A DNA stretch of 64,000 bases from Actinostola sp. cb2023 (GCA_033675265.1 JAUJYZ010000098.1:1504001-1568000); one strand, 5' to 3'; numbered from the stretch's first letter, positions 47,315 through 59,759 are shown. Numbers and translations: made by a program. The notes: generated by a model from the letters alone, not told the origin.

Positions 47315-47322
47315 CTTTTATA
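47315..47322 (-). promoter_or_regulatory. TATA box of gene D
   Basis: TATAAAAG on the minus strand, about 170 bases upstream of the gene D ATG. Initiation about 30 bases downstream would give a 5' UTR of roughly 145 nt. Confidence 0.4.
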
Positions 47323-47329
47323 AAACCTC

Positions 47330-50300
47330 TCGTTCATTTTGGCTGTCCATCACTAACAGGTGACATGATATTCACACGTGCACAAGGGACCTGTTAGTAC
47401 GTACTTATTTCAGTTGAAAATGAAAAAAAAACTTTCAACAACTCATGATGAGAGTTTACAGCAGTCAAAGGATCTAGATGCCCCTTTCTTGCATTCTTCT
47501 TGGATTAGTTGAAGTTACATTGCTTTATATATAACTATAACAACTTCATTAAACTTGAATGGTTATTCAATTGTAGTTTATTTAAGCCAAGTAACGCTTA
47601 GTGCGATGGTTTTCTGGTGTTCTAGTGTATCCAAAGTCAAAGAGTAAGACACTTCCAATAAAGGATGGCGGCAGCCAGGTGCAGGTCTCTATATTCGATC
47701 AATCAGTAAGTTTATTCTTTTAAATTTACAAATAGGTTAAACCAAGTCCCTTTGTAACGGTGACGTCAGAGGTGGCATAATTTCACAATAAATTGGATGT
47801 AATCGTAAGCCGCACGCTTGAAACGCATCTCTTCTAATGCTATATTCGTGGTCCCTGAAAACCAAGTGAAGGAATGTCGTCCATTCTTCATGTACATTTC
47901 CTTACACAGCTATTTCAAATTCATCGAAACTTTAAAACTTTGGAGAACCAGACAAAGGACCACTCACTCATCACTCAGTTCTTCCTCAATTTGTGATGGC
48001 ATTTGAATATCCAATCCGTCCACGCTGTTTGTGCCGGTTTGAACGGTTTGAATTGTTGTTAAAACATTTTCAGCGCCTCAAATGCTTAATTGTTTTCCAT
48101 TTGACTTGTAGACTAAATAATTATGTATGCAACTTAATTTCGTATTTTCTAAACTGCCAGTATTTTGTTTGAGTTCAACCATAAAGACTGAATGGATATT
48201 GACTGGTATTGCTATTGATACGGGGACCTGCCTCAGTTTCTCCTTTGTTAATTGATAAACCAGCGAAGCCAATTATTTCGGATAAATAGCATCAAGACAA
48301 ATAATAAACCGATACTGACTGATAACAATGACAACTAGTCTTGGTGATTGCGCCTCAGGCCTAACACACAGCGTGAACGACCGACAGTGATTAATAGACT
48401 GGTAGTCGACTGGCTGTTCAATTTTATCACTAACTAGGTATTTATATTCTCTATTCTTCTTCTACTCCACGTGTATAGATCAAGCACAGGTATGCGTGTT
48501 TATTTAGTCGGTCGAGTGAAAGCTACGTCCTATAATAATAACAATATAATAATATTATTATTATACTTATAATATTATACTTATAAGACCCTTGTAAAAT
48601 ATGATCTCCTGCTAAAGTGGTTGATGATGCTACAGAACTGAGTGCGCCTTGTGGAGCTGATCATTATCACTATTTATATAGCGTTATCATTGTAAACGCA
48701 CTTAAACAAAAACAAAGCAGAAATCCTTTTGTTATTAAAAAAGTCGATCACATGCACGAAAAGTGGATAGCGCTATTCACCTGCACGGCGGGGCCTTGTC
48801 TGATTGTAGGTCTGGTTTCTCGGCAGTGTTTCGTAAATCAATTTTAATTCTTTGAACTGAGCCTTCGGGCTCATCTAATGATGGCATCAGGGTTAGAATT
48901 GTCACATTTAGGTGATTTTATCTTCATCTTTAGTCAGTTCAAAGTCTAATGTGTGTGCATGTGTCACGTAGCACCAAGAGAATGTAAGGGACGGGGAGTC
49001 ATCGACGCTAATTATTAACTGCTCCATTATTTTCTCTTCAGGTATCGCACAGTTTGCAACGAATAGCATTTGAAGTACAGTCATGTGGTGCAAACTAAAA
49101 TGCACATCGCCAACCGTTTTATGGCGTGCCAAGCATGTTAGCTTTGTTTTAACTATAAACATAACAACTTCTTTTCAACAAAGAAAACCAAAAACAATTG
49201 AACATGTGCCATGCAGCGAACGCCAGACGATGGTATGATGTTGCGGTAACGACTTCTTCAAAAGGCTAATCAGCGCTGGAAATAAACTGTGATTTGAATC
49301 TTGATCTAACTCCAAGTCAGCAAAGACAGAAAGAAGCAACACTGACCTTTTTCAACGCTAAAGTACATGTTTTTACAAAGATAATTAACTTCAGAAAAAT
49401 GAGGGGAGGCGGGGAGTCGTACGTACGTGTTCATGCACTGGCTATCACTGTCAAACTGATTAAATACCATTTCAGTACAGTTTTTCCATCCACGATTACT
49501 TATCATTCAAAGTCTTATTCAAATTTCCCCACCGTTAGCTGCAATAGTCAAAAAAAGAAATGGGTTGGTATTTAATTTCTGGAACATAAGCCAGTAGCAT
49601 AAGATAGATCTTAGGTATATGACTTTCGGTCGCTTCGCCGATGATAACTGAAATTCAGCGCTTTATTTCATAGCGTTCCAGTGAATCAATCTCAACACAG
49701 TGGCTTATACGGCTCGAGTATGTTTCATGGAAATATTTAAAAATATATCGAGCCGTTTTTAAGATATATTTGAAAACACCAGGAAACTATGAATGCTATA
49801 AATACCTCAGTGAAAGTGGTTGCCCAAGAAAAATCATTATATTTTAAAATCCCATAAGAATATGTCAGTCATGTACATTTGTATGGTGTCACTTTACGTC
49901 TTTTCTCTAGCCTGCGCTGAGCGGCTCGCATCCAAACTAAACCACGGTATAGTCAGACTGACTATACCGAATAAAGCATATTATTGCTTGGTTCTTTCAG
50001 TATCACCATATAACGTAGTCCATATTAGTCCTGATACTCCGGCGTCGTTTCTCAGAGCAGGCTTAGATCGCGAGATGTAACATATCGTATCACTGAACAA
50101 ACGATTGAAAAAGTGCTGTGTAGTCTGTAAAAAAAACTCGGTTTAGAGACACCTTAATCACTGAATCATGGGAATTAAAGAATTCACGCGGGCCTTACAC
50201 ACAGCACAGCGATTTGTAACAGTAGACTCTCTACTAGCGTGAACTCGGGCTTCTTAATGAAGTTGTTTTGATAGATTGTAATTGTGAAACCAAATGAAAG

Positions 50301-50550
50301 CTTGTGGGTATCATCATATAATACCGGCCAGCTCAGAATTTGTATCGAGTGCTAGCAAAATCGAGAAAACATACTTAGATTTTAGGGAACTAGCTATTTC
50401 AGAAAGTGCTATTAAAACCTTGAACAGTTTTAATCCAAGTAAATTACATTTAAATATATATAGTGTATATGCTACTGATATGAATTCCTTTTGAAATGAT
50501 TTCACAAATGAATGAAAATCAACTGAGTTTTTACAAACTCAGTAATAAAA
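47330..50550. other. Intergenic, nothing recognised
   Basis: Contains an AT-rich TAATAA/TATTATT tract at about 48530-48590 and no convincing gene. Confidence 0.4.
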
Positions 50551-50599
50551 ACCCGGGGGGGGGGGGGGGGTAATCCCATATATATGCTATATAGGTATG

Positions 50600-50711
50600 T
50601 GCCCCCAAATAGGGTATGGTTTTTGAACCTCCAGATCCTTATGGTACCAGGGGACCTTCGTGACCACTGTTCACTGAAAGCCGCGTAGCGCACTAACCAC
50701 TCGTCCAACAT
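50600..50711 (-). mobile_element. tRNA-derived SINE, copy 1
   Basis: On the minus strand GTTGGACGAGTGGTTAGTGC (A box) is followed by GCTACGCGGCTTTCAGTG and a B-box-like GGTTCAAAAACC. A second copy of the same family is at 54917-55010. A 16-base G run lies just to the left. Confidence 0.6.
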
Positions 50712-50712
50712 G

Positions 50713-51246
50713 TATAAAAGTATACATTTTCTTAAAGCTGAATAAATGCAGATTCTAAATATGCTGGAGATTATTTCCTATTTTGTAAATATTTTTTGTT
50801 ATTGCACATTTTAGAAAATTCGACCGGCCTTAATTGTTCAAAGAGAATTTTGCACGCAGGAATCCAATCGATTTCTAAACGGAAAGTGCCATTGTAATGA
50901 GCACATGTACACATTGTTCTAAAAAACTGTTTCTCCGATTTTGATATGTTGCCTCGTTTAAAAGTTATTTGATGATTTATGTGTAAATCGCTTAAAAACA
51001 CATTAATGAACTTTGACAGCAAATATCTCCTCAACAAAAGCGTTTATCGGAAATCGGAGATACAGTTTTTTTAAACAACGTGTGCTCATTACAATGGCAA
51101 TTTCCCGCGTGCAAAATTATCTTTGAACAAGGCCGGTCGAATTTTCTAAAATGTGCAATAGCAAAAAATATTTACAAAATAGGAAATAATCTCCAGCATA
51201 TTTAGAATCTGCATTTATTCAGCTTTAAGAAAATGTATACTTTTAT
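50713..51246. mobile_element. 534-bp foldback element
   Basis: Two long inverted arms begin TATAAAAGTATACATTTTC and are mirrored at the right end, with moderate divergence towards the centre. CATG flanks both sides (50709-50712 and 51247-51250), a possible 4-bp target duplication. It abuts the SINE. No coding frame is convincing. Confidence 0.7.
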
Positions 51247-51576
51247 CATGACGAACTTTATAGTGCTTTGAATCGCACAGCATGAGCACAGCATGAAAGG
51301 TGTCCGTATGTCAGCAGGATATATATTACACAGATAGTATTGCAAGGATGTACTATTTATTTTAAGCTGTTCAGGGAATAAAATTAGTCTGATGTTTTCA
51401 AGCGGCAACACTACTGAAATATTTTTAACTTACGAGTATACATTGTACATACGGGTAGCTGAATATGTAAAAATATTTACAACTTGATCTCACTATAATT
51501 GTGATTTTGTAAACTCGATCGTAATATACCGGCGAACCATTAAATAGCAGTAATATTTACAACTTGGTCTAACTTG

Positions 51577-51864
51577 TTACTGTTAATTGCCGCCCAATGA
51601 AACACCAGGAGAAATATAGTAAACTGTATCTCTCACAGAGTTACAACCTTTCAGCCAAGCAACTCTGCTGTTTCAAGGCAGTCAATTTTGTTAAATGTTA
51701 TTAGTGCGGGACCGGCTAGTTTTATTTAAAGCTGGTATTCGAGTATCCGGATAATATTGTTAATTGCCGCCCAATGAAACACCAGGAGAAATCTCTCACA
51801 GAGTTACAACCTTTCAGCCAAGCAACTCTGCTGTTTCAAGGCAGTCAATGTTGTTAAATGTTAT
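51577..51864. repeat. Direct duplication of about 110-125 bp
   Basis: GTTAATTGCCGCCCAATGAA to TCAAGGCAGTCAAT occurs at about 51577-51690 and again at about 51760-51850. The second copy lacks about 15 bases after GGAGAAAT. A decayed third piece, CTCTCACAGGATTACA, follows near 51887. Confidence 0.8.
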
Positions 51865-51869
51865 AGGAT

Positions 51870-52630
51870 TGAAAATGAAAATGTAGCCTCTCACAGGATT
51901 ACAGCAAATATCACTGAATTTGCGTTACATGTACACGTCGTTAAGCAGAAGGCCAAATTAAATGGTTTTGACTTAACGGGGTTCTACATATATCCCTGGA
52001 AGCGAAAGCAACGCGAACTAATCTATTCTGAGCCTATTTCATTATGAGATATTCCGCGAATGATACCGCTATACGCTAAAACTACTAAACTGATACATGT
52101 TGTGGTCACGCCATTCAGTCGTATATAAATATCACGCGGGAACATATAGAATCATAGAACTCGAATCAAGCTCATCATGTGTGCTCATGAGCGGCACAAA
52201 TATGACAGATAAGTTTTAGATGCTAGTTTTATGTATTATTACACGGTACACACATGTTTTTTCTGAAATGTGCATGATGAAACTCTGATATTTTGAATTT
52301 CGGCGCCACTTTGTAGCGTGGTCAAAATATTGTAATGTTTTAGCTCTTTGACGTCCAGAAGCTACAGTGAAAGATGTATTATCGATCTATAATTACACTA
52401 CTTTGATAAAATCGATCAGAATGGCAGTAAAATCACATCTTAAAGCAATACTTATCTGGTAACGTTTGCTCAATTGCATCCTAGTTTGTATCATTAGGTC
52501 GCGAAACGCTCGTGTATAACACTGCAGAGGCATCTGCCGAAACATCTCGAACAGCCGTCGATGGTTTTCTGTATAACTATGTCGCTTATACCCCGTTTCA
52601 GTCTTTTGTTATTCGGTGATATCATTCATG
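51870..52630. other. Intergenic, nothing recognised
   Basis: No gene or clear repeat seen. Confidence 0.4.
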
Positions 52631-52646
52631 ACGATCGACTGGTAAG

Positions 52647-53350
52647 TAGCCTGATTTTCAGACGGCTCATGTGTCATACGCTTCGCTCCCTCCCCAAATC
52701 ACCGTCTGATTGCCCTCGCCAGAGACCGTGTTCTGCTATTGTTTAATTTCGACCAATCAGAGCGAACCTTTTAGTTTTCTCAAAGTGAGGTATGCAAAGA
52801 ATTCGCACCTAAATGACAGACGATTAACACGCTAGGTTTTTATGAGCCCGATTTCGAGAAGCTCACAGAAGAAAAGCGAAGAAATCGGCCTGATTTCAAA
52901 TTAAATATGTTGTACGTTCAGATATATATTCTCATGGAGCCGAAGGATCTTGAAAGGAACTGCGAATACATTCACGCTTCGATTTGTTGACCCGTTGACT
53001 TGACCTCGTCTAACACTCGAACTGATGCATTCGCAGTTCCTTTCAAGATCTTTCGGCTCCATGAGAATATATATCTGAACGTACAACATATTTAATTTGA
53101 AATCAGGCCGATTTCTTCGCTTTTCTTCTGTGAGCTTCTCGAAATCGGGCTCATAAAAACCTAGCGTGTTAATCGTCTGTCATTTAGGTGCGAATTCTTT
53201 GCATACCTCACTTTGAGAAAACTAAAAGGTTCGCTCTGATTGGTCGAAATTCAAACAATAGCAGAACACGACTTCCTACGAGGGCAATCAGACGGTGATT
53301 TGGGGAGGGAGCGAAGCGTATGACACATGAGCCGTCTGAAAATCAGGCTA
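52647..53350. mobile_element. 704-bp foldback element, TAGCCTGATTTTCAGACGG family
   Basis: Both ends are TAGCCTGATTTTCAGACGG in inverted orientation. The arms of about 330 bases are almost exact complements, with a central unpaired segment near 52975-53025. CTGGTAAG flanks it on both sides (52639-52646 and 53351-53358), an 8-bp target duplication. It is the long member of the family that also gave the 64- and 66-bp copies near gene C. It has no transposase. Confidence 0.9.
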
Positions 53351-53828
53351 CTGGTAAGGGGTGGACCATTAGACTACTGATGGGGGGGTTGCACGAATCC
53401 CTAAATAAATATCGAGCAAGCCTTTCCTAAGGAAAAAAAAATCGCGCAACACATAAAGGAAGGGAAAAAAAATCGAGCAAGCAATGTAGCCGATTTCAAT
53501 ATATAAATATTAAAAGACGATAAAGATCATTTGATTTTAATAATACACCAGACTCGTTCCTAGTCGTTACTTTAATACCTTGGAAAGGGAGTAAACCGGA
53601 CCGGAAAGAAACCGGGAAAAAACTGGAAAGTGCGCAAAGGCGCTTGGGAAGGTGGGGCGCGAAGGCGCACGGTAAGGAAGGAGAATTATGGAATTTTTAA
53701 GAAGAGTGAAGGTCGAAACGTCTATTTATTAAAGTTTTGTGGACATTAGAAGTTGGCTGCCTTCAACTCTCTCCTACATTATTTAAGATACAGCCATTCT
53801 GGCCATTCTGGCTGCTACGAAATATATC

Positions 53829-53934
53829 AAATGTATACTACAACGTTTCTGCAATCACTCAATTGCAGAAACGTTGTATAGTACATTTTGTATTTATACT
53901 GAAATATCTAATAAGATGCAAAATGTTATTCATG
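53829..53934. repeat. Palindrome and inverted copy of the window-start repeat
   Basis: ATGTATACTACAACGTTTCT runs into its own complement through a CACTCAATTG-type centre. The right half, on the opposite strand, matches bases 1-80 of the window. Confidence 0.7.
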
Positions 53935-54152
53935 CTAAAATACAACTCAGTTTCAACACAAAATAGTGCTGAAAACTATTGTGTTGCCCTTGCTGGATGA
54001 TACTAATCTAAAATTGATGATTATGATATATTAGAAGATAATAAGTGATGTTTCACACTTTGTATCTCTGTCATTAGACTTGTATCTCATCAGAGTAGAT
54101 ATTTGTATAAATGTATACTTACTTAACAACCTTTCTGCAATCGAGTGTATAT

Positions 54153-54385
54153 TAGCCTGCGTAGCTTGGCGGTCTTAGGGGAAGGGGGAAAGGGCATTCT
54201 CGTACCCAGAGCCCACTCCTCATTTGGTTCGACGAACCAAATGAGGAGTGGGCTCTGGGTACGAGAATGGGGGAAAGGGGGAGGGGGAAGGGGGAAAGGG
54301 GAGGGGGATTGGGGAGGAGAGGAGGCGCGGAGTGGACTGGTGAGGGGGGAGGAGAGGAGGAAAGACCGCCAAGCTACGCAGGCTA
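54153..54385. mobile_element. 233-bp MULE-type MITE nested in a larger element
   Basis: Perfect inverted ends start TAGCCTGCGTAGCTTGGCGG and extend about 24 bases. They are flanked by a perfect 9-bp direct repeat AGTGTATAT (54144-54152 and 54386-54394). Inside is a second palindrome with CCCAGAGCCCACTCCTCATT, then a GGGGAGG-rich stretch that gives a false Gly-rich frame. Confidence 0.9.
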
Positions 54386-54916
54386 AGTGTATATAAAATA
54401 TATACAAAAATAGATAGATATAAATATATATATATAAATCTTAAAAAGGAATCTTAGTTTCCTTTTAGAAACAGTAACAATAGTAAGTATTAAATATTTT
54501 CTTGATTGAACATAATTATTATTCAGTTATTGGCCATAAGACGGCACTATAAATTCTATGTTAATGCAAATTTTTTGTAAGGTAAACTTATAAATTTATA
54601 AACTTGAGGAAAAAAAATATCGTGCAAGGTCAAGGGCCTTGAAAAAAATAACGTGCAGAGCTAGGAGCAAAGGAAAAAAAATCGAGCAGCCAAAATTCAT
54701 GCACCCCCCCCCCATCAATAATCTAATGGTCCACCCCTAACTCGGAGCTGCTGCAGAATATCTAATACACAGCCTACTAGTCCTACTGATATTACTTTGT
54801 TGGTATCTGCAGTTTGACGTCGTTTGACATGGTTCACACTAGCTTAGCAAGACCGCATGCTGATGTTGGACATCAGCAGGGTGCCACAAATTCAGAGCAC
54901 TATAAAGTTCTTCATG

Positions 54917-55010
54917 ATGTTGGACGAGTGGTTAGCGCGCTACGCGGCTTTCAGTGAACAGTGGTCACGAAGATCCCCTGGTACCTTAAATTGGGTACCA
55001 TATTTTGCTT
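54917..55010 (+). mobile_element. tRNA-derived SINE, copy 2
   Basis: GTTGGACGAGTGGTTAGCGC and GCTACGCGGCTTTCAGTG match the copy at 50600-50711. Here the B-box end is replaced by TTAAATTGGGTACC sequence, so the 3' part is missing or diverged. Confidence 0.55.
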
Positions 55011-55279
55011 TTTCACCATAAAATAAAATATTCGATCTTTAATTTGGGTACACTTTTTTTATTTTGACTAAAAAATCCGCTTAGCGTAACAGCCAGCGTA
55101 TGTATTTCTGACATTAGCGATTTCCAAAGGAATACTATTAACTTTTTCCTTAAATTGGGTCTATATTTCAGTGACAAATCCTTGGAAAGGGTATGAATTT
55201 TCCAATTTTTCATCCTTAAGGGTCAGGGTTTCGACATCCCGGGGGCACACCCCAGTATCCGAAATTTTCGGGAGTACCC

Positions 55280-55292
55280 CCCCCCCCCCCCC
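55280..55292. repeat. Poly-C run
   Basis: Short C homopolymer next to CATCCCGGGGGCACACCCC sequence. No gene is associated. Confidence 0.8.
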
Positions 55293-55547
55293 CTCCGGGA
55301 ATAAAACGAACTAGACGGCATCAGTGACATTTACATACAACACGAGTATGATTATAATGGACACTACTTTGCATGACGCGATCTGAATTGTTGTACTTTT
55401 ATTTTCACCATAACATCATTATTCTTGTATCTATTACTTAGATCCATAACTTTCTCTAGTAATATCACAATCATCAATGTCTTCTACTGAATACATGAAA
55501 TTCCATACACAGCCTGAGATCGACGTGACGCGGAGATGGGCTGAGAA

Positions 55548-56415
55548 CAATCTCGTCCCCAGAGCCTGCGTTACTTTCGGCCAGCGACGAGAACGTAGGC
55601 TCTGGCATAATCCATTTTTTGGGAACAGGATTTCTTGTTCTTCCGGTTTTAGAGCGCATGCGCAAGTTAGCTGGGCAGTTGGTTGTCGATTCAAATTGTC
55701 GATTCAGTTTCAGTGGAATCCTTCGAAAGGTTTCATTAGGGAATAGAGTACGCTTTAAAAGCACTTGGTAAAGAAGATATAACAGTGAAAGAAGCGCAGT
55801 ATCTGAAGTCTTTATTAAAAGCAGTGGTTTTACAGCGAGAAGGATACGCGAACAGTTCTTCCTACGGGTTTATATTTACTCGTGTCTACTTTACATATCA
55901 GTTAATTATTTGAATCTATCATCTTCATCTTCTCTGGTTATTGTTGTCTCTCCTTCAAATGTATTTCTTTTGAATCTTTCGCCTTCGTAAGCACCTCGAT
56001 TGGCACCGCCTTTCAGTTGCTAGCCTAAAGAATATTAGATTTACGATCGACATATGTTCTTTGGTCTAAATTTTGAGCTTCGTTTGAAAATTTATCAAGA
56101 CACTTCGAGATACATATAAGCTTAGATAAACTGGATTTTTCTCTGCTTAGATATTTTAATATTGCAGATCGAGGCGACAAAAATAACATGTCAATGAAAC
56201 CGTTGAAAAATGTTAATTTTTGTTTTGAACGGAAGTTGGGACACCGGGTTGTTTTGACAATTTAATTTTCATTGGATATATTTCATTTCCGGAATCTTGC
56301 GCGTGCGTAGTTTCTAAAATGAAATAGCCAATCAAATTGTCTCAAAAATGGATTATGCCAGAGCCTACGTTCTTCGCCGCTGGTCGAAAGTAACGCAGGC
56401 TCTGGGAACGAGATT
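55548..56415. mobile_element. 868-bp element with CTCGTTCCCAGAGCCTGCG ends
   Basis: Terminal arms of about 70 bases include CAGAGCCTGCGTTACTTTCG and are mirrored at 56341-56415. A 10-bp direct repeat GGGCTGAGAA flanks it (55538-55547 and 56416-56425), again MULE-like. Open frames across the arms are repeat-derived. No transposase was recognised. Confidence 0.75.
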
Positions 56416-56429
56416 GGGCTGAGAAGCAC

Positions 56430-57435
56430 ATGGGCATTTTGTCTGCGCATGCGTGAAATGCCAACATGAACACAAAGACCCTCTGACACGCGCATATATC
56501 CCGCGCCATCCCGCGCTAATTTAAATACCAGGAATAACAAACAAGATGGCGAAGTTATTTCTCATTTATTTATTTATTAACTTGTCGGCTATATGAACAT
56601 ATGCAACTCTAAAATGATGGATTCTATTTTATCAATGCTGAAGGCATGCTGCAGTTGTCATAACCAGTATTTACGATGTATTATGAGTTGCATATTGCAA
56701 GGTGAGGGAGGTCCAGACATGACAAGCTAAACTGACAATGGCTGCCGTCTTCGCCGTATACATGCACTTTGAACATTCATAGCAGGAGCTATACATTTTT
56801 TGAAAGTCATTTATTGTGATGAATGGAATGACTATTGAATAAACTTCGCCTCCGTAACATTAAGCAGCTTGGGGGTCGGTAGAAATCGAAAGATAATTTG
56901 ACTTGAATGCTTGGAGTCCACATTTCTGCTCGTCGCGAGTCCCGTAAATGGTAAGCAAAACTATTGCAATGCAAAACAGTGGAAACAAGTTTTAATTTTC
57001 TTAACAACTAATTTTTCTGCAAAGTCTGTTCTCTCATTTATACTTTCAAAGACTTAGAATAAGGAAATAGACGAAGATATGATAAAACCATGGCTTCGAG
57101 AAGTAACACAAAACATCAATTCCGCCATTACACCGAGTATAGGGTGAGAAGAATCTATTAAATCTGACAGCTATACATTTTTTGAAGCCCCATTCTCTAT
57201 AAAAACTGAAATTATATAAAGGAATGAATGCTGTGGTAATTATCTCCAACTTGGGGGTCGGTAAAAATTTCAAGAAATATCTCGTTAAAGTTCGACCTGA
57301 AAGACCATTCATTAAAATTCTAAAAGTTTACTTTCATCACAATTACCAAGCGTTAGTTTACATTTGACACGGTTTTCTTTGTTATTCATAGGGCTTTATC
57401 TCCGGTATTGACCGGTTGAACAATAGCATATAATT
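56430..57435. other. Intergenic, nothing recognised
   Basis: Two diverged copies of a short segment, ACAT/CTTGGGGGTCGGTA...AAAT, occur near 56868 and 57249. No gene was found. Confidence 0.4.
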
Positions 57436-57439
57436 GAAT

Positions 57440-57521
57440 TGCTCATTATGAATTCACCGGTATGTATCCATATACAGCCCTGGGTTGTATATGGATACAT
57501 CCCGGTGAATTCATAATGAGC
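57440..57521. repeat. Hairpin repeat
   Basis: TGCTCATTATGAATTCACCG and ATGTATCCATATAC are mirrored on the right around CAGCCCTGGG. Probably a MITE remnant. Confidence 0.75.
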
Positions 57522-57640
57522 AAATCAGTGCTATTCAATTCTACTCATAGTATTCATGCTATTCATGCTAAATAACACTCCAAAAAATACCAGAAAATGC
57601 CTCAGATTGCTTCTTGCGAAAACCTTTTCAAATGTAAACT

Positions 57641-57752
57641 AAGTCAGATAAATACCTCGAACGTCGGCAATAAGCCTATAAATCCCTCGGGCCTACGGCC
57701 CTCGGGATTTATATGGCTTATTGCCTCCGTTCTCGGTATTTATCTCTTACTT
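57641..57752. repeat. Hairpin repeat with CCCTCGGGCC core
   Basis: Arms AGATAAATACC, GGCAATAAGCC and ATCCCTCGG are mirrored around GCCTACGGC. It is the core of a dispersed MITE. Confidence 0.75.
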
Positions 57753-58472
57753 AATCCAGCTTGCTGTAGAATACTTGATTGTAGAAATAATTAACGCTGA
57801 ACATCCAACTCCAAACACCACAGTCGCATTTCAATGTAAAATATCTCGCCATCAAAAGAAATAACAGCGGCCAAAGATATACCCAGGGGAAGAAGAGTTT
57901 ATCGTCTTTCAAAATGAGTAAATTTTCATGACGTTTAAACTTTAGAAACGCGTAGATCTCCTACAAAATATCCTTAAAATGACGCCGGCTATCGAGCTGG
58001 AAAATGGTTCAGACGTCACTGGTCAATGCTGTGTTGGCGCATGCGCAGACAAAATACCCATATGCTAGGCTGAGATATAAAACCGGTCGCTTCGACAAAA
58101 ATAATACTGATAATCTAACTGTACTTTACTAGCGTTTAACACAACAAAACTAAATAAAAGAATGAGGATATTTACAGTAATGGACTGTAAGAGCAAAGCG
58201 TATTAGGCATACTTCGTTCAAATGTTTTTTTCTCACAAGACAGCATAACCTTCCTATGACTCGGCAGTTTTCGTATATCTGAGCCTTCGATGTATCTCAG
58301 CAGTTGGCACACGACGCATGCGCTGTAGAACCTAGTTGCAGACCGAGGACGCATTCTCGTATCCAGAGCTCCTCGGTCGGTTGTTCCTTCGACGGTCTGC
58401 ATGCTTAGACTCGGACTAGCCCGAGTAATAAATAAAAATATACAGTATTACCGTAGAATCCCGGATATAACA

Positions 58473-58558
58473 CCCCCCCCCCCCCCCCCCCCCTTATAAG
58501 CCCACCTGTCTGCTAACAGAAATTTCCTCCCGGTTATAAGCCCTCCTGGTTATAAGCC

Positions 58559-58594
<36 letters not shown>
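58473..58594. repeat. Poly-C and CCGGTTATAAGCC repeat
   Basis: C runs at 58473-58493 (21 nt) and 58560-58594 (35 nt) enclose two copies of GGTTATAAGCC. The GAATCCCGGATATAA start nearby suggests the terminus of a DNA transposon. Confidence 0.7.
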
Positions 58595-58703
58595 TGGCAA
58601 TAATTAGCCCAATTCATGTACCTGCCTCCTCCCCATACGGGATACCATATACAGGAAACAATAATTAGGCAATTAGGTGTACGTAGGAAACGAAACTGCT
58701 CAC

Positions 58704-59752
58704 TGCTTGAAAATCCACAGGCAGCCCAAGCAATGAATTTGTACAGTGAAAGCGTGAACAGGGTCGAAAATTGTAAAAATCAAAATATAATAAATGTTAA
58801 CATACCTTTATCCAACGTTATTTTGTTTAGGGAAAAATTAAAAAAATACACAAAAAAGGCTCAAATCTAGCCCAATGCAGTCTACAAAACACCCAAAACA
58901 ACGTTGGATATAGGTATGTTAACATTTCTTATATATTGATATTACAATACTCAAGTTTCGCGTTGTTTGGTAAGGACTTCATATATGGTACATTACTGGT
59001 GGTCCATAGTACATGTACAATGTCTATATACAATAATCCGTATTTTTAGGTTCATTCTTTTAAAATTAAAATGTTTTGCATAGTGCTAACTTTAAATAGT
59101 ACTAAATAGTGTTATTTCTATTGTTTTCCATTGTTTCATTAGTGCTATTTAGTACTAATTAATTAGTTATTTAGTTTTCACGCTTTTCTAAATTGCACTC
59201 TACTATGAGATGTTAAAATACGATATAAATAGAGTGATTCCAATAAACATGGGCACTACTAATTAGCTGTCAGTGTTCGTTAGATGCAAAGGAACAAAAG
59301 AAAACAAAAGAGTGATTGTCTAATAGTGTGTATTGGTGTAATTAGTAATGCCCAGGTTTGATAGAACGAAGCATACATAATAAAAATATACCATATGAGA
59401 GAACGACGCATAAATAATAAAAATATACCATATATGAAGGATTGACCCGTTGTTTAGAGATGACCGCTGTCCTTGACAAGACGCATTTGTACAGGCTTAG
59501 CCTCGATTCAGAAACCAGTCCGTGCAATTCAAAAATGTTTATATTGTTTCAAGTGAACATTTTTTCTTGTTCTTGTTGATATTTGTGAATAATTTACACT
59601 GACTCGAGGCTAACCCTGTACAAATGCGTCTGTTGTCAATAAGTACAGCGGTTTTACAGCGGGATCTGTGAACGCAAAAAGGGACTATTTTCGACCCTGT
59701 TCTTTCACTGTACAAATCCATTGCTTGGGCTGCCTGTGGAAAATCCGCTCAG
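58704..59752. mobile_element. Element with internal inverted arms, about 1 kb
   Basis: CCACAGGCAGCCCAAGCAAT and GTACAGTGAAAG at 58715-58760 recur inverted at about 59700-59740. The outer limits may coincide with the poly-C block and a point near 59920. Boundaries are unsure and no protein was recognised. Confidence 0.45.
59232..59371. mobile_element. GAGTGATTCCAATAAAC MITE, copy 1 (decayed end)
   Basis: Begins at TA followed by GAGTGATTCCAATAAACATG. The body matches the reverse complement of 61383-61530. The distal end has lost its match after GCCCAGGTTT. It lies within the 58704-59752 element. Confidence 0.8.
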
Positions 59753-59759
59753 ATTATAG

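Larger units (their letters stand above)
53358..54737. mobile_element. 1.38-kb PIF/Harbinger-like non-autonomous element
   Basis: Ends GGGGTGGACCATTAGA and its complement, flanked by TAA on both sides (53355-53357 and 54738-54740). Subterminal AAAAAAAATCGAGCA motifs repeat near both ends. A 56-bp palindrome around ACAACGTTTCTGCAATC lies near 53857, and an inserted MULE-type MITE at 54153-54385. No transposase was recognised. The superfamily call is inferred from termini and target. Confidence 0.65.

Noticed and set aside
54123..54407. Pro/Ser-rich and Gly-rich frames
   Set aside because: They translate the GGGGAGG-rich interior and palindrome of the MITE at 54153-54385.
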